A DNA stretch of 27,339 nucleotides from Thermofilaceae archaeon (GTDB lineage: Archaea > Thermoproteota > Thermoprotei > Thermofilales > Thermofilaceae): contig JALVKT010000128.1 of assembly GCA_027027675.1 (NCBI GenBank), positions 1 through 27,339 on the forward strand, given 5' to 3'. Made by a program: the position numbers and the translations under genes. Numbering within the stretch: the stretch's first letter is position 1; each line of letters begins with the position of its first letter. Positions 1 to 8,643 of this stretch are shown here, piece by piece. Under the pieces are notes generated by a model. The model ran no database searches. It had not been told where the DNA came from and worked only from the letters and a program-made list of their open reading frames with translations.

Positions 1-609
1 GGCTTCACCTACTACGCCCTCGGGCACGTCCACACCTACATGGTGAAAAGGCTTGACGGCGGGCTCCTAGTCTACCCAGGCTCGCTAGACGTTATGGACG
101 TGAAAGAGGTGGGCGACGCGGCTAAGGGGAGAAAGGGCCCAGTACTAGTCGAGATAGAGGGCAGCCATGTCAGAGCCGAGAAGCTCCCTCTCCAAAGCCT
201 AAGGCCACAGGTAGTGGTGAGAATGGAGGAGGGCGGCGACCTCTTAGAAAAAATCGCTGAAGCACTTGAAAGGACGAGGCCTCATCGCAAGAAGCCGCTT
301 GTCCACGTCTACCTATACGAGCTGCCGCCACGGGAAATGGAGGAGAAAATACTGAGGGAGCTCGGCGGGCAGGTGCTAAAGATAATCTATCACCGGGTGC
401 CGCGCGGTGGAGAGGAGCTTATCCGCAGAGAAGAAGCCCAGCTCGACCTCCGGCAGATACTGGGAGAAGTCCTTAAGGATGAGAGACTCGTCGACCTTGC
501 CGAAGAGCTGCTAGAGGTTCTGGGGAGACAGGGGGACTCGAAGAGGGGCTACAGCCTCATCCTACAGTACTTCGAAGAGGTGGCTGGCAGTGATAGTGCG
601 CAGGGTTGA
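1..609 (+). CDS. mre11: Mre11 DNA double-strand break repair nuclease, C-terminal part (5' truncated by window edge)
   Basis: The reading frame is open from base 1 and enters as a peptide ending in the phosphoesterase motif G-H-V-H (bases about 22-33), which matches the last metal-binding motif of Mre11 calcineurin-type nucleases. The first in-frame ATG (base 40) lies after this motif and is not the true start. The rest, about 190 residues, is the capping and C-terminal Rad50-binding region, ending in a charged helical segment. Mre11 forms a complex with Rad50 that processes DNA ends. The gene overlaps the start of rad50 by 20 nt, the usual tight archaeal coupling. HerA and NurA, common partners, would have to lie upstream of the window. 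Confidence 0.93.
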   Translation, partial: GFTYYALGHVHTYMVKRLDGGLLVYPGSLDVMDVKEVGDAAKGRKGPVLVEIEGSHVRAEKLPLQSLRPQVVVRMEEGGDLLEKIAEALERTRPHRKKPLVHVYLYELPPREMEEKILRELGGQVLKIIYHRVPRGGEELIRREEAQLDLRQILGEVLKDERLVDLAEELLEVLGRQGDSKRGYSLILQYFEEVAGSDSAQG

Positions 610-3319
610 GCTGAAAAACTTCACATCCTACCGGGAGGCCGCGGTCGAGTTTCCGCGGGACGCAGTGGCCATAGCCATAGTTGGCCCCAACGGGGCCGGC
701 AAGAGCAGCATCCTCGACGCGATATACTATGCGCTCTACGGTGAAAGCCTGAGAGGAAACATTAGGGAGCTGATAAGGCTTGGCGCCAACAACATGCAGG
801 TAAGTGTGAGCTTCGAGGCCGGTGGAGAAGAGTACCTGATAGTCCGGAAGGCATCAATAAACGCTAGGGGACGCCTGCAGTCAGAGGTACACCTCTATAG
901 GCTCAGTGGAGGCAGGAGAAGGCTCCTCGCGCGGAGCTCAAAGGAGGTGGCGCGTGAGGTGACAAGGCTTCTAGGCGTCGACAAGGCAATGTTCACCTCA
1001 GCGTACTATGTGAGGCAGGGGGAAATAGCCGCGCTCCTCTCAATGGAGCCCTCGCAGAGGAAACGGCTCGTGGCAAGGCTCCTAGGGCTCGACTACTTTG
1101 AGGCCGCATATGAAAAGCTCCGTGAAGTCCGTGTCGAGTATGAAAAGAACGTCTTAGAGAAGCTGCGGAGAGAGGTAGAGGAAAAGAAGAGGCTCCAGGA
1201 AGAACTCCTCGAAACACGGAAAAACATATCCCTTTTGGAGGAGAAGGCCCGGGAACTGAAGTCCAAGATAGGGGAAATCGAGGTTGTCCAGGAAGGACTG
1301 GCGGAGAAGCTAGAGAGGGTGCTGAAAAAACTGGAAGAACTAAGGAAAATCGACAAGGAATACAACGCTGTAAGAGAAAAACTCCTTGAACGCAGGAGAA
1401 TGCTCGTAGAGCTCGAAGAAGAATACAGGCGCTACGAACAGCTAAAAGAAGAACTAGAGAAAATGTCCCAAAAGCTCTCCACACTAGAGCCCTATATCAA
1501 GGCGCGCGACGCGGCCCGCCAACTCGTAGAAAACCGGGAAAAACTGAACCGGATACGCCTGGACATGGAAAAGCTCGAGGAAAACCTCAGGCTCCTCGTC
1601 AAGCTGGAGCCCCTGGCAAAACAATACCTCAAACTCAAGGAGACGCTCAAAAGCCTCGAAGAAGAAGAAAAGAACTACCAGGGCTTACTGGAAAAGAAGA
1701 AGGGTCTCGAAGAACGCTACAGCACGCTCAAGGAAAAAATAAGAGACCTCGAGGCCCGCCTCTCAAAGTACCTTGACGCCGCCAAGGTAGATGAAGAGGT
1801 GGATGCAGACACGCTCTACAAGCTCCTCGCCTCACTAGAGGAGGAGAAAAGACGCGCCCTAGACGCGGCCAGGAAAAGCCTCGACGAGGCAAAGGCTGAA
1901 GCAGAGAAGCTCAAAGCCCGGAAAACCCAGCTCGTCAAGTGGCTCCGCTCACTAGCCGAGCTACGTGAACCCCGCTGTCCACTATGCGGAAGCCCGTTGA
2001 CCGAGGAGCACAAGGCCGAGCTCAAAAGACAGTTCGCTTCGGAGCTTAAAGCCGTAGAGACGAGGCTCGAAGAACTCTCAAAGATTATCGAGGAGCGCCG
2101 CGGCAAGCTGGAGAAGGCTGAGAAGGAGTACAGGGAGATTAGCCGCCTAAACCCTCAGGAAGGGGCGCAGCTGTTGAGAGAGCTTAAGGAGGCCAAGGCT
2201 AAGGCCACGAAAGTAGAGGGCGAGCTGAGGCTGATAAACGAGAAGCTAACTCTTATCCGTGAGAAGCTCAAGCCCATAGATAGCATAAGGGAGAAGCTGC
2301 AGGAACTCGAAAAAGATTATCACCACTACCTCTACCTAAAGGACAGCGAAGAAGAAGTAAAGAGGGAGCTAGCAGAGCTAAAGAAACAAGCCGAGGAGCT
2401 TGCCTCCACGCTCTCCTCCGCGCGCCTAACCCTAAAACAGTTGGGCCTGGAAGACGTGGATCCAGGAGAAATAGAGGAAAAGGCGGAGCAAGGAATACGG
2501 CTCAAGCTAAAGCTGGAGGAGCGGCGCAAGCTTCTCGAAGGCATGTCCCAGCTCCAGGGAAAAATCACCTCCCTCAAGAAAGAGGTAGACGAGCTCGAGA
2601 AAAAGGCCGAGGCGTTAAAGAAGCTTGTCGGCGAGCTACCAATCTATGAGAGGAGAGAGCTAGAGGTAAGAGAAGACCTGAAGAAGGCTGGCGAGCTGAA
2701 AGGAAAACTCGAGGGCGAGCTCAAAGGAGTTGAAGAGAGGCTACGCGAGCTCCACCGGGAAAAGGCCCAGCTAGAGGAAAAAGTTAAGGCCCTAGGCGAC
2801 GTTGAAAAGAAGCTTGCCGCAGCAGAGAAGGTACATAAAGACGTCGAAAAAATAAGGCAGGCCTTCCACAGGGATGGTGCCCCAAAGCTGATAAGGGAAA
2901 AAGCAGTGCCCAGAATAGAGAGGCTGACACGCGAGTTTCTAAGCCTATTCAACCTTGAGATAGGAGAAGTAAACGTTACAGACGACTTTTCCCTCGTCGT
3001 CGGCAGCGGAGGCAAGCAGAGGGGCATCGCAACCCTCAGCGGGGGAGAGCAGGCAGTGGCCGCGCTCAGCTTTCGGCTCGCAATCGCTAGGAGCACGGTA
3101 GAGGGGAGAGGCCTACTAATGTTCGACGAGCCCACAGCGAACCTCGACGAGGAAAGAAGGCAAATGCTCGTCGAAGCACTAAAGAGGCTCTTCAGCAGTG
3201 GCGACAGTCCGAGGCAAATGATACTTGTAACCCATGACAGAGAACTCGAGGACGCGGCCGACGCCGTATACGAGGTAAAAAGGACGCCTCACGGCTCAAC
3301 CATAGAGCCCGCGTCTTAG
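590..3319 (+). CDS. rad50: Rad50 DNA double-strand break repair ATPase
   Basis: This is a complete SMC-like ATPase of 909 residues. The N-terminal lobe has Walker A GPNGAGKSS at residues 32-40. Two long Lys/Glu-rich coiled-coil arms flank the zinc hook C-P-L-C at about residues 463-466. The C-terminal lobe has the ABC signature LSGGEQ near residue 815, Walker B with D-loop (LLMFDEPTANLDEE) near 842-855, and the H-loop LVTHDRE near 879. It pairs with Mre11 to tether and process DNA ends. The GTG start at 590 lies inside mre11 and gives the normal N-terminus (MIVRRVELKNF). Its stop TAG overlaps the stop of the convergent roadblock gene by three bases. The highly charged coil explains several long shadow frames on the minus strand. 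Confidence 0.98.
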   Translation: MIVRRVELKNFTSYREAAVEFPRDAVAIAIVGPNGAGKSSILDAIYYALYGESLRGNIRELIRLGANNMQVSVSFEAGGEEYLIVRKASINARGRLQSEVHLYRLSGGRRRLLARSSKEVAREVTRLLGVDKAMFTSAYYVRQGEIAALLSMEPSQRKRLVARLLGLDYFEAAYEKLREVRVEYEKNVLEKLRREVEEKKRLQEELLETRKNISLLEEKARELKSKIGEIEVVQEGLAEKLERVLKKLEELRKIDKEYNAVREKLLERRRMLVELEEEYRRYEQLKEELEKMSQKLSTLEPYIKARDAARQLVENREKLNRIRLDMEKLEENLRLLVKLEPLAKQYLKLKETLKSLEEEEKNYQGLLEKKKGLEERYSTLKEKIRDLEARLSKYLDAAKVDEEVDADTLYKLLASLEEEKRRALDAARKSLDEAKAEAEKLKARKTQLVKWLRSLAELREPRCPLCGSPLTEEHKAELKRQFASELKAVETRLEELSKIIEERRGKLEKAEKEYREISRLNPQEGAQLLRELKEAKAKATKVEGELRLINEKLTLIREKLKPIDSIREKLQELEKDYHHYLYLKDSEEEVKRELAELKKQAEELASTLSSARLTLKQLGLEDVDPGEIEEKAEQGIRLKLKLEERRKLLEGMSQLQGKITSLKKEVDELEKKAEALKKLVGELPIYERRELEVREDLKKAGELKGKLEGELKGVEERLRELHREKAQLEEKVKALGDVEKKLAAAEKVHKDVEKIRQAFHRDGAPKLIREKAVPRIERLTREFLSLFNLEIGEVNVTDDFSLVVGSGGKQRGIATLSGGEQAVAALSFRLAIARSTVEGRGLLMFDEPTANLDEERRQMLVEALKRLFSSGDSPRQMILVTHDRELEDAADAVYEVKRTPHGSTIEPAS

Positions 3320-3699
3320 CCTCCAAACTTTTTGATGAAGTTCTCCCTTATAGTCCTCAGCGTATACAGCAGGACGCCAAGCTTAGTCTCCTTCCCGAAA
3401 AGCACCGCCATATAGCCTAGCTCACCCACCTTTAGCAGCAGAATACCTGCGCCGTCTGGAGTATGGATGGTTATCCACTCAGCCACCCCCTTGCCCAGCT
3501 CCATGCTGGTCCGGTTACCAACCTCTGAGAGAACCGCTGTGAGAGCCGCCACCTTTTCTTCCCTCTCCCTGTCCTCAAGGCTGCTCATCAGCGGCAATCC
3601 GTCACTGGTAGCTATGACGACTCCCTCGACGCCGCTCACCTTAAAGACGGGGTCTATAATTCTCTTAATCTCATCCAAGCTGAGAGCCACTCTGCTCAC
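3316..3699 (-). CDS. Roadblock/LC7-domain protein
   Basis: This 127-residue protein is a single alpha/beta roadblock fold: an N-terminal helix, then strand VEGVVIATSDGLPL, a long helix, and two further strands ending in MAVLFGKET, then a C-terminal helix. Roadblock (MglB/LAMTOR-type) proteins dimerise and serve as activators or docking partners of small Ras-like GTPases. Two more roadblock proteins and a small GTPase are encoded about 4-6 kb away on the other strand, so a shared pathway is possible but inferred. The start is GTG, with an AT-rich TATA-like block about 35 nt upstream. The stop codon overlaps that of rad50. Confidence 0.8.
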   Translation of the reverse strand: MSRVALSLDEIKRIIDPVFKVSGVEGVVIATSDGLPLMSSLEDREREEKVAALTAVLSEVGNRTSMELGKGVAEWITIHTPDGAGILLLKVGELGYMAVLFGKETKLGVLLYTLRTIRENFIKKFGG

Positions 3700-3729
3700 C
3701 CTAACCTTCTATACTATGGTGAGAAGACA

Positions 3730-3741
3730 AATATTTATATC
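3730..3741 (-). promoter_or_regulatory. TATA-box promoter of the roadblock gene
   Basis: On the minus strand this reads GATATAAATATT, about 35 nt before the GTG start at 3699. This is a good fit for an archaeal TATA box driving a message with a leader of about 10 nt. Confidence 0.55.
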
Positions 3742-3803
3742 GAATTGTTAGGATAACCGGTAAGAGGCAACTATAATGTTTCTCGAAAATTGCTGAAAAG
3801 AAA

Positions 3804-4901
3804 CTATATTTCAAGGAATTTATCAAAGAACGTTAAGAGCTCTGCCCCACCATCTTTTACAACAACCATGTCTTCGATTCTGACGCCGCCATAGCCCGCC
3901 ATGTAGACTCCAGGCTCAACTGTAACCACGTCGCCCGCGACGAGCTTTTCCCTGGTTCCCGCGGTGAGGTAGGGGGGCTCGTGTATCTCGATCCCGACGC
4001 CGTGGCCTAGGCCGTGGTTGAAGTACTTTGCAAGGCCTCTCTCTTTTAGGGATTTAAATGCCGTCCTGTAGGGCTTCTCGGCGCTTATGCCAGCGGCTAC
4101 TTCTTCCATAGATTTTTCCTGTGATTCAAGCACGGCCTCGTAGATGTGCCGCTGCCTGCGCGACGCCTTGCCGTACACGAAGGTGCGGGTCATGTCGGAG
4201 CAGTACCCGCCTACGCGGGCGCCAAGGTCTATCTTCACGAGCTCGCCTTCCCGCAGCTTCCTCGTTGAGGGCTTTGCGTGGGGGTGAGCGGAGTGTTCGC
4301 CAAACGCGACTATGGGGTAGAACGAGAAGGTGTACCCCCTGGAGACCATGAGCTCGAGGATAGCGGCTGCAACTTCTGCCTCTGTCACGCCGGGCTCCAA
4401 CTGGTCAACGGCCTTCTGCATGGCCTGCTCTGCGACTCTGGCGGCCCGCCTCATAAGGGCAAGCTCTTTGTCGGTTTTCCGTCTCCTCAGCATCTTGAAT
4501 TCTCCGCTAATATCTACGGGCTTGCCGCCGAGCTTTTTGGCAAGCTTCCTAAGGGTATCCTTTGAGGCGCCGGCCACCCCTATCTTTCCAGGGTCAAAGC
4601 CCTTGAGCACCACGCTTAGGGCGTCGTAGAAGTCGCCTTTCACCACTTCTTCGTACTCGCTCCACTCGCCGGCTTTTGCGACCGCGACTACGCGTCCCTC
4701 GGCCTTCTCTTCGACTGCGCGGAGGTACTCCAGCCTCGGCGTTATAAGTACCGGTTCATCGCCGATAACAGCTATCGAGGCCGCATCTGTCCCCAGCAAG
4801 AACTGTATATTGGCTGGCCCGAAAACTATGAGCCTTTCAAGCCCCTTTCCCGATAAAAGCTGCTCTGCCCTCCGAAGGTTTTCCAGGAAGACTTCTCTCA
4901 T
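3804..4901 (-). CDS. pepQ: Xaa-Pro dipeptidase/aminopeptidase (peptidase family M24B)
   Basis: The 365-residue protein has an N-terminal creatinase-like domain (to about residue 140) and a C-terminal 'pita-bread' metallopeptidase domain. All five metal ligands are visible: Asp in KIDLGA (about 225), Asp in CSDMTR (236), His in GLGHGVG (300), Glu in VEPGVY (329) and Glu in RIED (343). The substrate-site His residues of EHSAHPHAKP are also present. It is a cytosolic enzyme that cleaves the bond before or after proline in small peptides and recycles proline. The frame can be extended upstream to GTG 4907 or TTG 4910; I chose the ATG at 4901 because GGTG lies just upstream. No operon partner is seen on this strand. 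Confidence 0.9.
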   Translation of the reverse strand: MREVFLENLRRAEQLLSGKGLERLIVFGPANIQFLLGTDAASIAVIGDEPVLITPRLEYLRAVEEKAEGRVVAVAKAGEWSEYEEVVKGDFYDALSVVLKGFDPGKIGVAGASKDTLRKLAKKLGGKPVDISGEFKMLRRRKTDKELALMRRAARVAEQAMQKAVDQLEPGVTEAEVAAAILELMVSRGYTFSFYPIVAFGEHSAHPHAKPSTRKLREGELVKIDLGARVGGYCSDMTRTFVYGKASRRQRHIYEAVLESQEKSMEEVAAGISAEKPYRTAFKSLKERGLAKYFNHGLGHGVGIEIHEPPYLTAGTREKLVAGDVVTVEPGVYMAGYGGVRIEDMVVVKDGGAELLTFFDKFLEI

Positions 4902-5005
4902 TTTCACCAACAGCTAAAATCTATTCCACCATGCTAATTCCCTTTTCGCAGCAGCATCCCTTATCAGTCACCGGTCACCCTGCACAACGTGGTGTTAGTG
5001 GCGCA

Positions 5006-6391
5006 ATGAACGGGGACCGCGGAGAAAAACTGCTTGCAGCTCTGGGGGCGCTAGTGGTGCCCGCCCTCTATTCAGAGCTCTTCGCGTTACAACAGTCGCC
5101 CCTCTCCCTCATACCCTTCCTTATAGGCCTGATTTCCCCACCTGCAGGGGTTGCAGTGGCTCCGGTGACAGCCCTGCTTCTATTATACCTCGACATGCCG
5201 CTTATAACATACGTCCTAGCCGCCCCCATGCTCCTAACCCTGTCAAGGGCTTTCACCTCGTGGAGGCACGCGCTGGTAGCGTTGATAGCGGTCCCCGTAA
5301 TGCTGCTCTCCCCCCTTCTAGCGCCGGTCGTGCTTGGCGCGGCGATAGCGGCTTTTTCCTCCGAGGACGAGGTGGGCGCCGTCCTCTCAGGCGCCGTGTT
5401 CTCCATACTACTCTACGTCACGGCTGCACTCGTACTTCCCTCGGACACTGTGATTATGGGGCTGCTCTTCTTGCCCGGGGGCATAGCCTCAAGCCTCTAC
5501 GCTATAACGGACGTGGGAAGGGCCGGAGAATTCTACATGGCGATCATGAACAAGGTGTTTTCAACGCCAAGCCTGCTTGAGGAGCTGGCCGTGATACCGC
5601 TCGCCAGTCTTGCCGGGACGCTGGCTAAGCGGAGGTGGGGTAACAGCGGCGCTGCGCTGCTCTCCTCGGCCGTAGTGGGGGTGGGCTCCCTAACCCTGCC
5701 CTCCCTCTCTCCCCAGTGGATAACAGGAATGACCCTCCTATTGGGCTCGGCAGCGGTAACCTACATGGCTCCTACGTTGAAGAACGATTTACGCGTGAGA
5801 AGAGTGTCGAAAAAACGCATGATTCCTAGGAAAAAGCATATAGAGAGAAAAACGCGGAGAAGAGAGGCGATGCTCAACATAGATGGTGACATTCTAGAGC
5901 TAGTAATGCACGACCTCAGATCCACCGCGGAAGCCGTTAAAAGCATGGCGGCGAGGGGTGCGAGAGTCATAATAATGGGCCCAAGGCCTGAAGACGAGTT
6001 GCTCTTCAGCGACTACGTCTTTAAGGCTCCACCGCCCGAGAACGTCTACCTCTCGCATAGGCTGGGCCCTGCATGGTATGAGCGAGTGAAGGGATACGTC
6101 GCATACATACCGCCGCTAGACCCCGAGGAAGCGGTTGACGTGCTGGAAGCCTACTGCCGACTAAAAGGGATTACGCCGCCCGAGGAGCTACTGAAGTTGG
6201 CAAGGGAGAAACTCAAGGGCATAAGCAGGTACCTGCTCGCTACGCTCCTCGAACAAATGTCCGCGAGGAACTGCGACACAGGATATGCCCTCCAGCTTCT
6301 CTACAGCGTGAAGCCGGACATTAAGCCGAGCTTCTTTATAAGCTTTGAACGCGTCAGCGGCAGACTGCCTATAATAGGGCTCAAGGGATAA
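5006..6391 (+). CDS. Polytopic membrane protein with C-terminal cytosolic domain, function unknown
   Basis: This is a 461-residue protein. Residues to about 255 form roughly eight hydrophobic segments, rich in Ala, Leu, Pro and Gly. A strongly basic linker (about 260-290) would place the next part in the cytosol. The last 165 residues form a soluble alpha/beta domain: an acidic helix, a strand ARVIIMGPRPEDE, then VAYIPPLDPEEAVDVLEAYC and a helical bundle. This order resembles the sensor-1-to-lid half of an AAA+ module, but there is no Walker A or B, so that likeness is tentative. The frame extends to an ATG at 4931, but ATG 5006 is better placed next to GGTG. I do not recognise the family. 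It is followed by a GalT-like gene with its own promoter. Confidence 0.75.
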   Translation: MNGDRGEKLLAALGALVVPALYSELFALQQSPLSLIPFLIGLISPPAGVAVAPVTALLLLYLDMPLITYVLAAPMLLTLSRAFTSWRHALVALIAVPVMLLSPLLAPVVLGAAIAAFSSEDEVGAVLSGAVFSILLYVTAALVLPSDTVIMGLLFLPGGIASSLYAITDVGRAGEFYMAIMNKVFSTPSLLEELAVIPLASLAGTLAKRRWGNSGAALLSSAVVGVGSLTLPSLSPQWITGMTLLLGSAAVTYMAPTLKNDLRVRRVSKKRMIPRKKHIERKTRRREAMLNIDGDILELVMHDLRSTAEAVKSMAARGARVIIMGPRPEDELLFSDYVFKAPPPENVYLSHRLGPAWYERVKGYVAYIPPLDPEEAVDVLEAYCRLKGITPPEELLKLAREKLKGISRYLLATLLEQMSARNCDTGYALQLLYSVKPDIKPSFFISFERVSGRLPIIGLKG

Positions 6392-6404
6392 TTGCTGTGG
6401 CATC

Positions 6405-6414
6405 GTTATATAAT
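6405..6414 (+). promoter_or_regulatory. TATA-box promoter of the GalT-like gene
   Basis: GTTATATAAT is a near-consensus archaeal TATA box, centred about 34 nt before the TTG start at 6444. It predicts a very short leader containing GGGG. Confidence 0.6.
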
Positions 6415-6443
6415 GGTTACAGGGCAAGGTTACGGGGATCGAT

Positions 6444-7661
6444 TTGCAGGCGGCAAAGATTCTATCCTACGACCAGATACCCTTCATGCACTGGGGGATA
6501 ATAACTAGGCACAATTTTTCAGAGGACAAGATAAAATATGTACCCCGTAAAAGGTGGGACCCCCTTTCATCCGCGGAGATAAAGCTCTACGACACGTCCA
6601 CGGGGAGACTCATCCCAATAGGAAAGAGGAGGGGACACTTCTCCTATGTAAGCCCCATCCGCGCCGCCCGGCCCGAGGACATAAGGAAGGCGCGTGAAAA
6701 GAAGAGGCGGGACGTATTCAAGAGCATAATCGAAGGGAAGGACTACGCGATCTTCGTGACGCTTGACGACAAGAGGGCTGACTCAGCCTTCTCTACAACC
6801 CCGGTTATGATCGAGCTCAAGGACGTAAAGGCGGTGACGATAATCAACAGGTTCCCGGCAATGGCAAGGTACATTGACGAGGAGGTTCTCGGAAAAATAA
6901 AGCCGCGCGTAGAGGATCCTCACACCAAGATAGCGTACGGGATAAACCTCGTGTCCTTCGTTGTAGACGAGTTCTATGAGACTCTCAGCGACGCGCGGGT
7001 GGACCGCCTGAAGTGCATGTTGCGCTCGATGATAAGCGCCATAGAGTTCTCCGTCAAGGACGCTATGGACAGGGGTATAAAGCTGATACCCGTATACTCC
7101 TTCTTCAACATAGGCTACATGGCAGGTGGAAGCCAGCCCAGGCTCCACAGCCAGGTCTACATAGACCTCAACCAGGACGGCCACGGGGCCTTCATGGAGA
7201 ACCTTCTCCAGGCGTTCGAGGACAAGAGGGTTCACGGTTACTGCTACCTCTGCACCTCCCGGCACGACGGACGCGTGGTGTACGAAAACACCACTTGGAC
7301 AGCGTGGGCTACGTCGTCGCCGCGCCGCAACTTCCACCTCAGGCTTTCGCCGAAGCGCCACGTGGACCGTATCACGGACTTCGACTCCACGGAGGTGGAG
7401 GGTCTTGCGGATGCGCTCATAGTGCTCTCCCGGGCGCTCGACGAGGTGGGCGTGGTGCCTGACAGGAACGTCCTAATATATAGTAACCCGTACGGCTATG
7501 ACAGCTTCTTCCACGTTTTCGTTGACATAATACCGTTTGAGAGGATAGGGGGCATTGAGATGCTGGACTCGGTCAGGGTGGCCAGGTACTCTCCGGAGGA
7601 CGTTGCACAGGAGGTTCGCCGGGCCGTGGAAGAAGTGCTCAGCAGTGAGAGGCCACTATAA
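6444..7661 (+). CDS. GalT-like (HIT superfamily) hexose-1-phosphate nucleotidyltransferase, divergent
   Basis: The 405-residue protein has the two-domain layout of galactose-1-phosphate uridylyltransferase and related phosphorylases. The nucleophile segment reads AGGSQPRLHSQV (about 227-238), where GalT has H-P-H-x-Q: the second, catalytic His (H235) and Gln (Q237) are kept but the first His is Arg233. The second half starts with CYLC (C267, C270), then a GalT-like RVVYENTTW segment, PKRH (H306) and FFHVFVDIIP (H357). These four residues match the second zinc site known from plant ADP-glucose phosphorylase. No N-terminal CxxC is present. The likely chemistry is nucleotidyl transfer to a sugar phosphate; the substrate is unknown. 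The start is TTG at 6444, supported by the TATA box upstream and GGGG eight bases before it. Confidence 0.72.
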   Translation: MQAAKILSYDQIPFMHWGIITRHNFSEDKIKYVPRKRWDPLSSAEIKLYDTSTGRLIPIGKRRGHFSYVSPIRAARPEDIRKAREKKRRDVFKSIIEGKDYAIFVTLDDKRADSAFSTTPVMIELKDVKAVTIINRFPAMARYIDEEVLGKIKPRVEDPHTKIAYGINLVSFVVDEFYETLSDARVDRLKCMLRSMISAIEFSVKDAMDRGIKLIPVYSFFNIGYMAGGSQPRLHSQVYIDLNQDGHGAFMENLLQAFEDKRVHGYCYLCTSRHDGRVVYENTTWTAWATSSPRRNFHLRLSPKRHVDRITDFDSTEVEGLADALIVLSRALDEVGVVPDRNVLIYSNPYGYDSFFHVFVDIIPFERIGGIEMLDSVRVARYSPEDVAQEVRRAVEEVLSSERPL

Positions 7662-7665
7662 TTTT
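7655..7665 (+). promoter_or_regulatory. TATA-box promoter of the membrane-anchored roadblock gene
   Basis: ACTATAATTTT overlaps the TAA stop of the GalT-like gene. It lies about 45 nt before the ATG at 7705, and a strong GGGGGAG ribosome site is at 7692-7698. Confidence 0.5.
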
Positions 7666-7704
7666 CTACGTGCTTGGCATAATGTAGTGGCGGGGGAGTC
7701 ATAG

Positions 7705-8541
7705 ATGATGGCTATCTTTACGCAAATACCGGTGTCAGCGTCTGTGGAGCTGACGACTATGCAGATACTCCTCTTCTTCATAATAAGTATAATAGCCCTG
7801 GCCCTGTCGATAGGGCTCTTCATCGCAATACTATATCTTCTTAAACGCGGACAAGCATCCATGCCCATCTCGGGGCAGCCTTCGCTTCCACAGGCAGGGA
7901 TTCCCGAGAAGTGGGGCGAGCAGCTCAACGCGGTCGTTTCACGTGTAGAAGAGCTTGAGAAGAACGTAAGCGCTGTTAACGAGAGGATAGGGTCTCTCGA
8001 GGCGCGCCTGAACACTTTGGAGGCTAAGACTGGCAGAATGGAAAAACAGTTTTCAACAATGGTTAACCGGATAGCGTCGCTTGAAAAGTCGTTCCAAAGC
8101 TTGGAGTCAAGGCTCAACTACGTGTTGAGGAGTGGTAAGGCGGCGGCCGTGCAGCAGCCAGTGTTCAAGCCCACGGTGGCAGCTAAGCCTAAGATAAGCA
8201 AGCTGACCTCTATAAACGACCTTAAACTCTACATTCCACAGCTACAGTACGCCGTGCTCATAACGTCTCAAGGCTACATAGTGGAGAAGTACGGCCAGCC
8301 CGGAGACGACCCGCCGAAGCTACTAGAGGTTATCAAGATTAGCGAGAAGTTCACGAACTCGAGGGAGGTTACCATACAGAGGGGAGAGAACAGGATAACA
8401 ATGTTTCACCTTGGTAAGAGCGAAGACCTCGATATCTACGGCATAATTGCTGTGGGGAAGGACACGCCGCCGGAGGTCGTCGAGGCCGCAAAGGAGGCGT
8501 TGATATCCTACTTTGCCAGCAAGTATGGAATGTCGCCCTAA
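7705..8541 (+). CDS. Membrane-anchored coiled-coil protein with C-terminal roadblock/LC7 domain
   Basis: This 278-residue protein has three visible parts. Residues 20-47 form one hydrophobic helix followed by KR, giving a cytosolic C-terminus. Residues about 70-142 form a heptad-rich coiled coil (VEELEKNV, RIGSLEARLNTLEAKTGRM and similar). Residues about 170-275 form a roadblock-like alpha/beta domain: strand YAVLITSQGYIVEKYG, a helix, strand ITMFHLGK and YGIIAVGKD, and a closing helix. It could hold a small GTPase at the membrane. A soluble roadblock gene and a GTPase gene follow directly on the same strand. ATG 7705 or the adjacent ATG 7708 is the start, both well placed behind GGGGGAG. Confidence 0.72.
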   Translation: MMAIFTQIPVSASVELTTMQILLFFIISIIALALSIGLFIAILYLLKRGQASMPISGQPSLPQAGIPEKWGEQLNAVVSRVEELEKNVSAVNERIGSLEARLNTLEAKTGRMEKQFSTMVNRIASLEKSFQSLESRLNYVLRSGKAAAVQQPVFKPTVAAKPKISKLTSINDLKLYIPQLQYAVLITSQGYIVEKYGQPGDDPPKLLEVIKISEKFTNSREVTIQRGENRITMFHLGKSEDLDIYGIIAVGKDTPPEVVEAAKEALISYFASKYGMSP

Positions 8542-8572
8542 ACCCGGGTAAGCGGTCCTTTCCGATGGAAGG

Positions 8573-8610
8573 AATATATTTTTCACCGGAATCCAACAAT
8601 TACTTTTAAG
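8573..8610 (+). promoter_or_regulatory. Promoter region before the soluble roadblock gene (two TATA-like blocks)
   Basis: AATATATTTTT (8573-8583) and ACTTTTAAG (8602-8610) both resemble archaeal TATA boxes. The second fits a start of transcription near 8632, about 12 nt before the ATG at 8644. Confidence 0.45.
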
Positions 8611-8643
8611 AACCCTTTCGGCCGCATGATTGGTGGGATAATA

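Noticed and set aside
993..3135. Several minus-strand open frames inside rad50 (up to 163 codons)
   Set aside because: They are Ser/Leu/Phe-rich mirrors of the Lys/Glu-rich coiled coil and of the ATPase end, with no promoter or family likeness. rad50 is unambiguous on the plus strand.
5006..6391. Possible transporter or pilus-assembly (TadC/FlaJ-like) identity for the membrane protein
   Set aside because: The hydrophobic pattern and the C-terminal domain do not show FlaJ/TadC features, and no secretion ATPase gene is nearby.
6783..7361. Minus-strand open frame of 192 codons inside the GalT-like gene
   Set aside because: It is a GC-driven shadow: the plus-strand frame has clear GalT/HIT motifs, and the antisense translation shows no recognisable domain or start signal.
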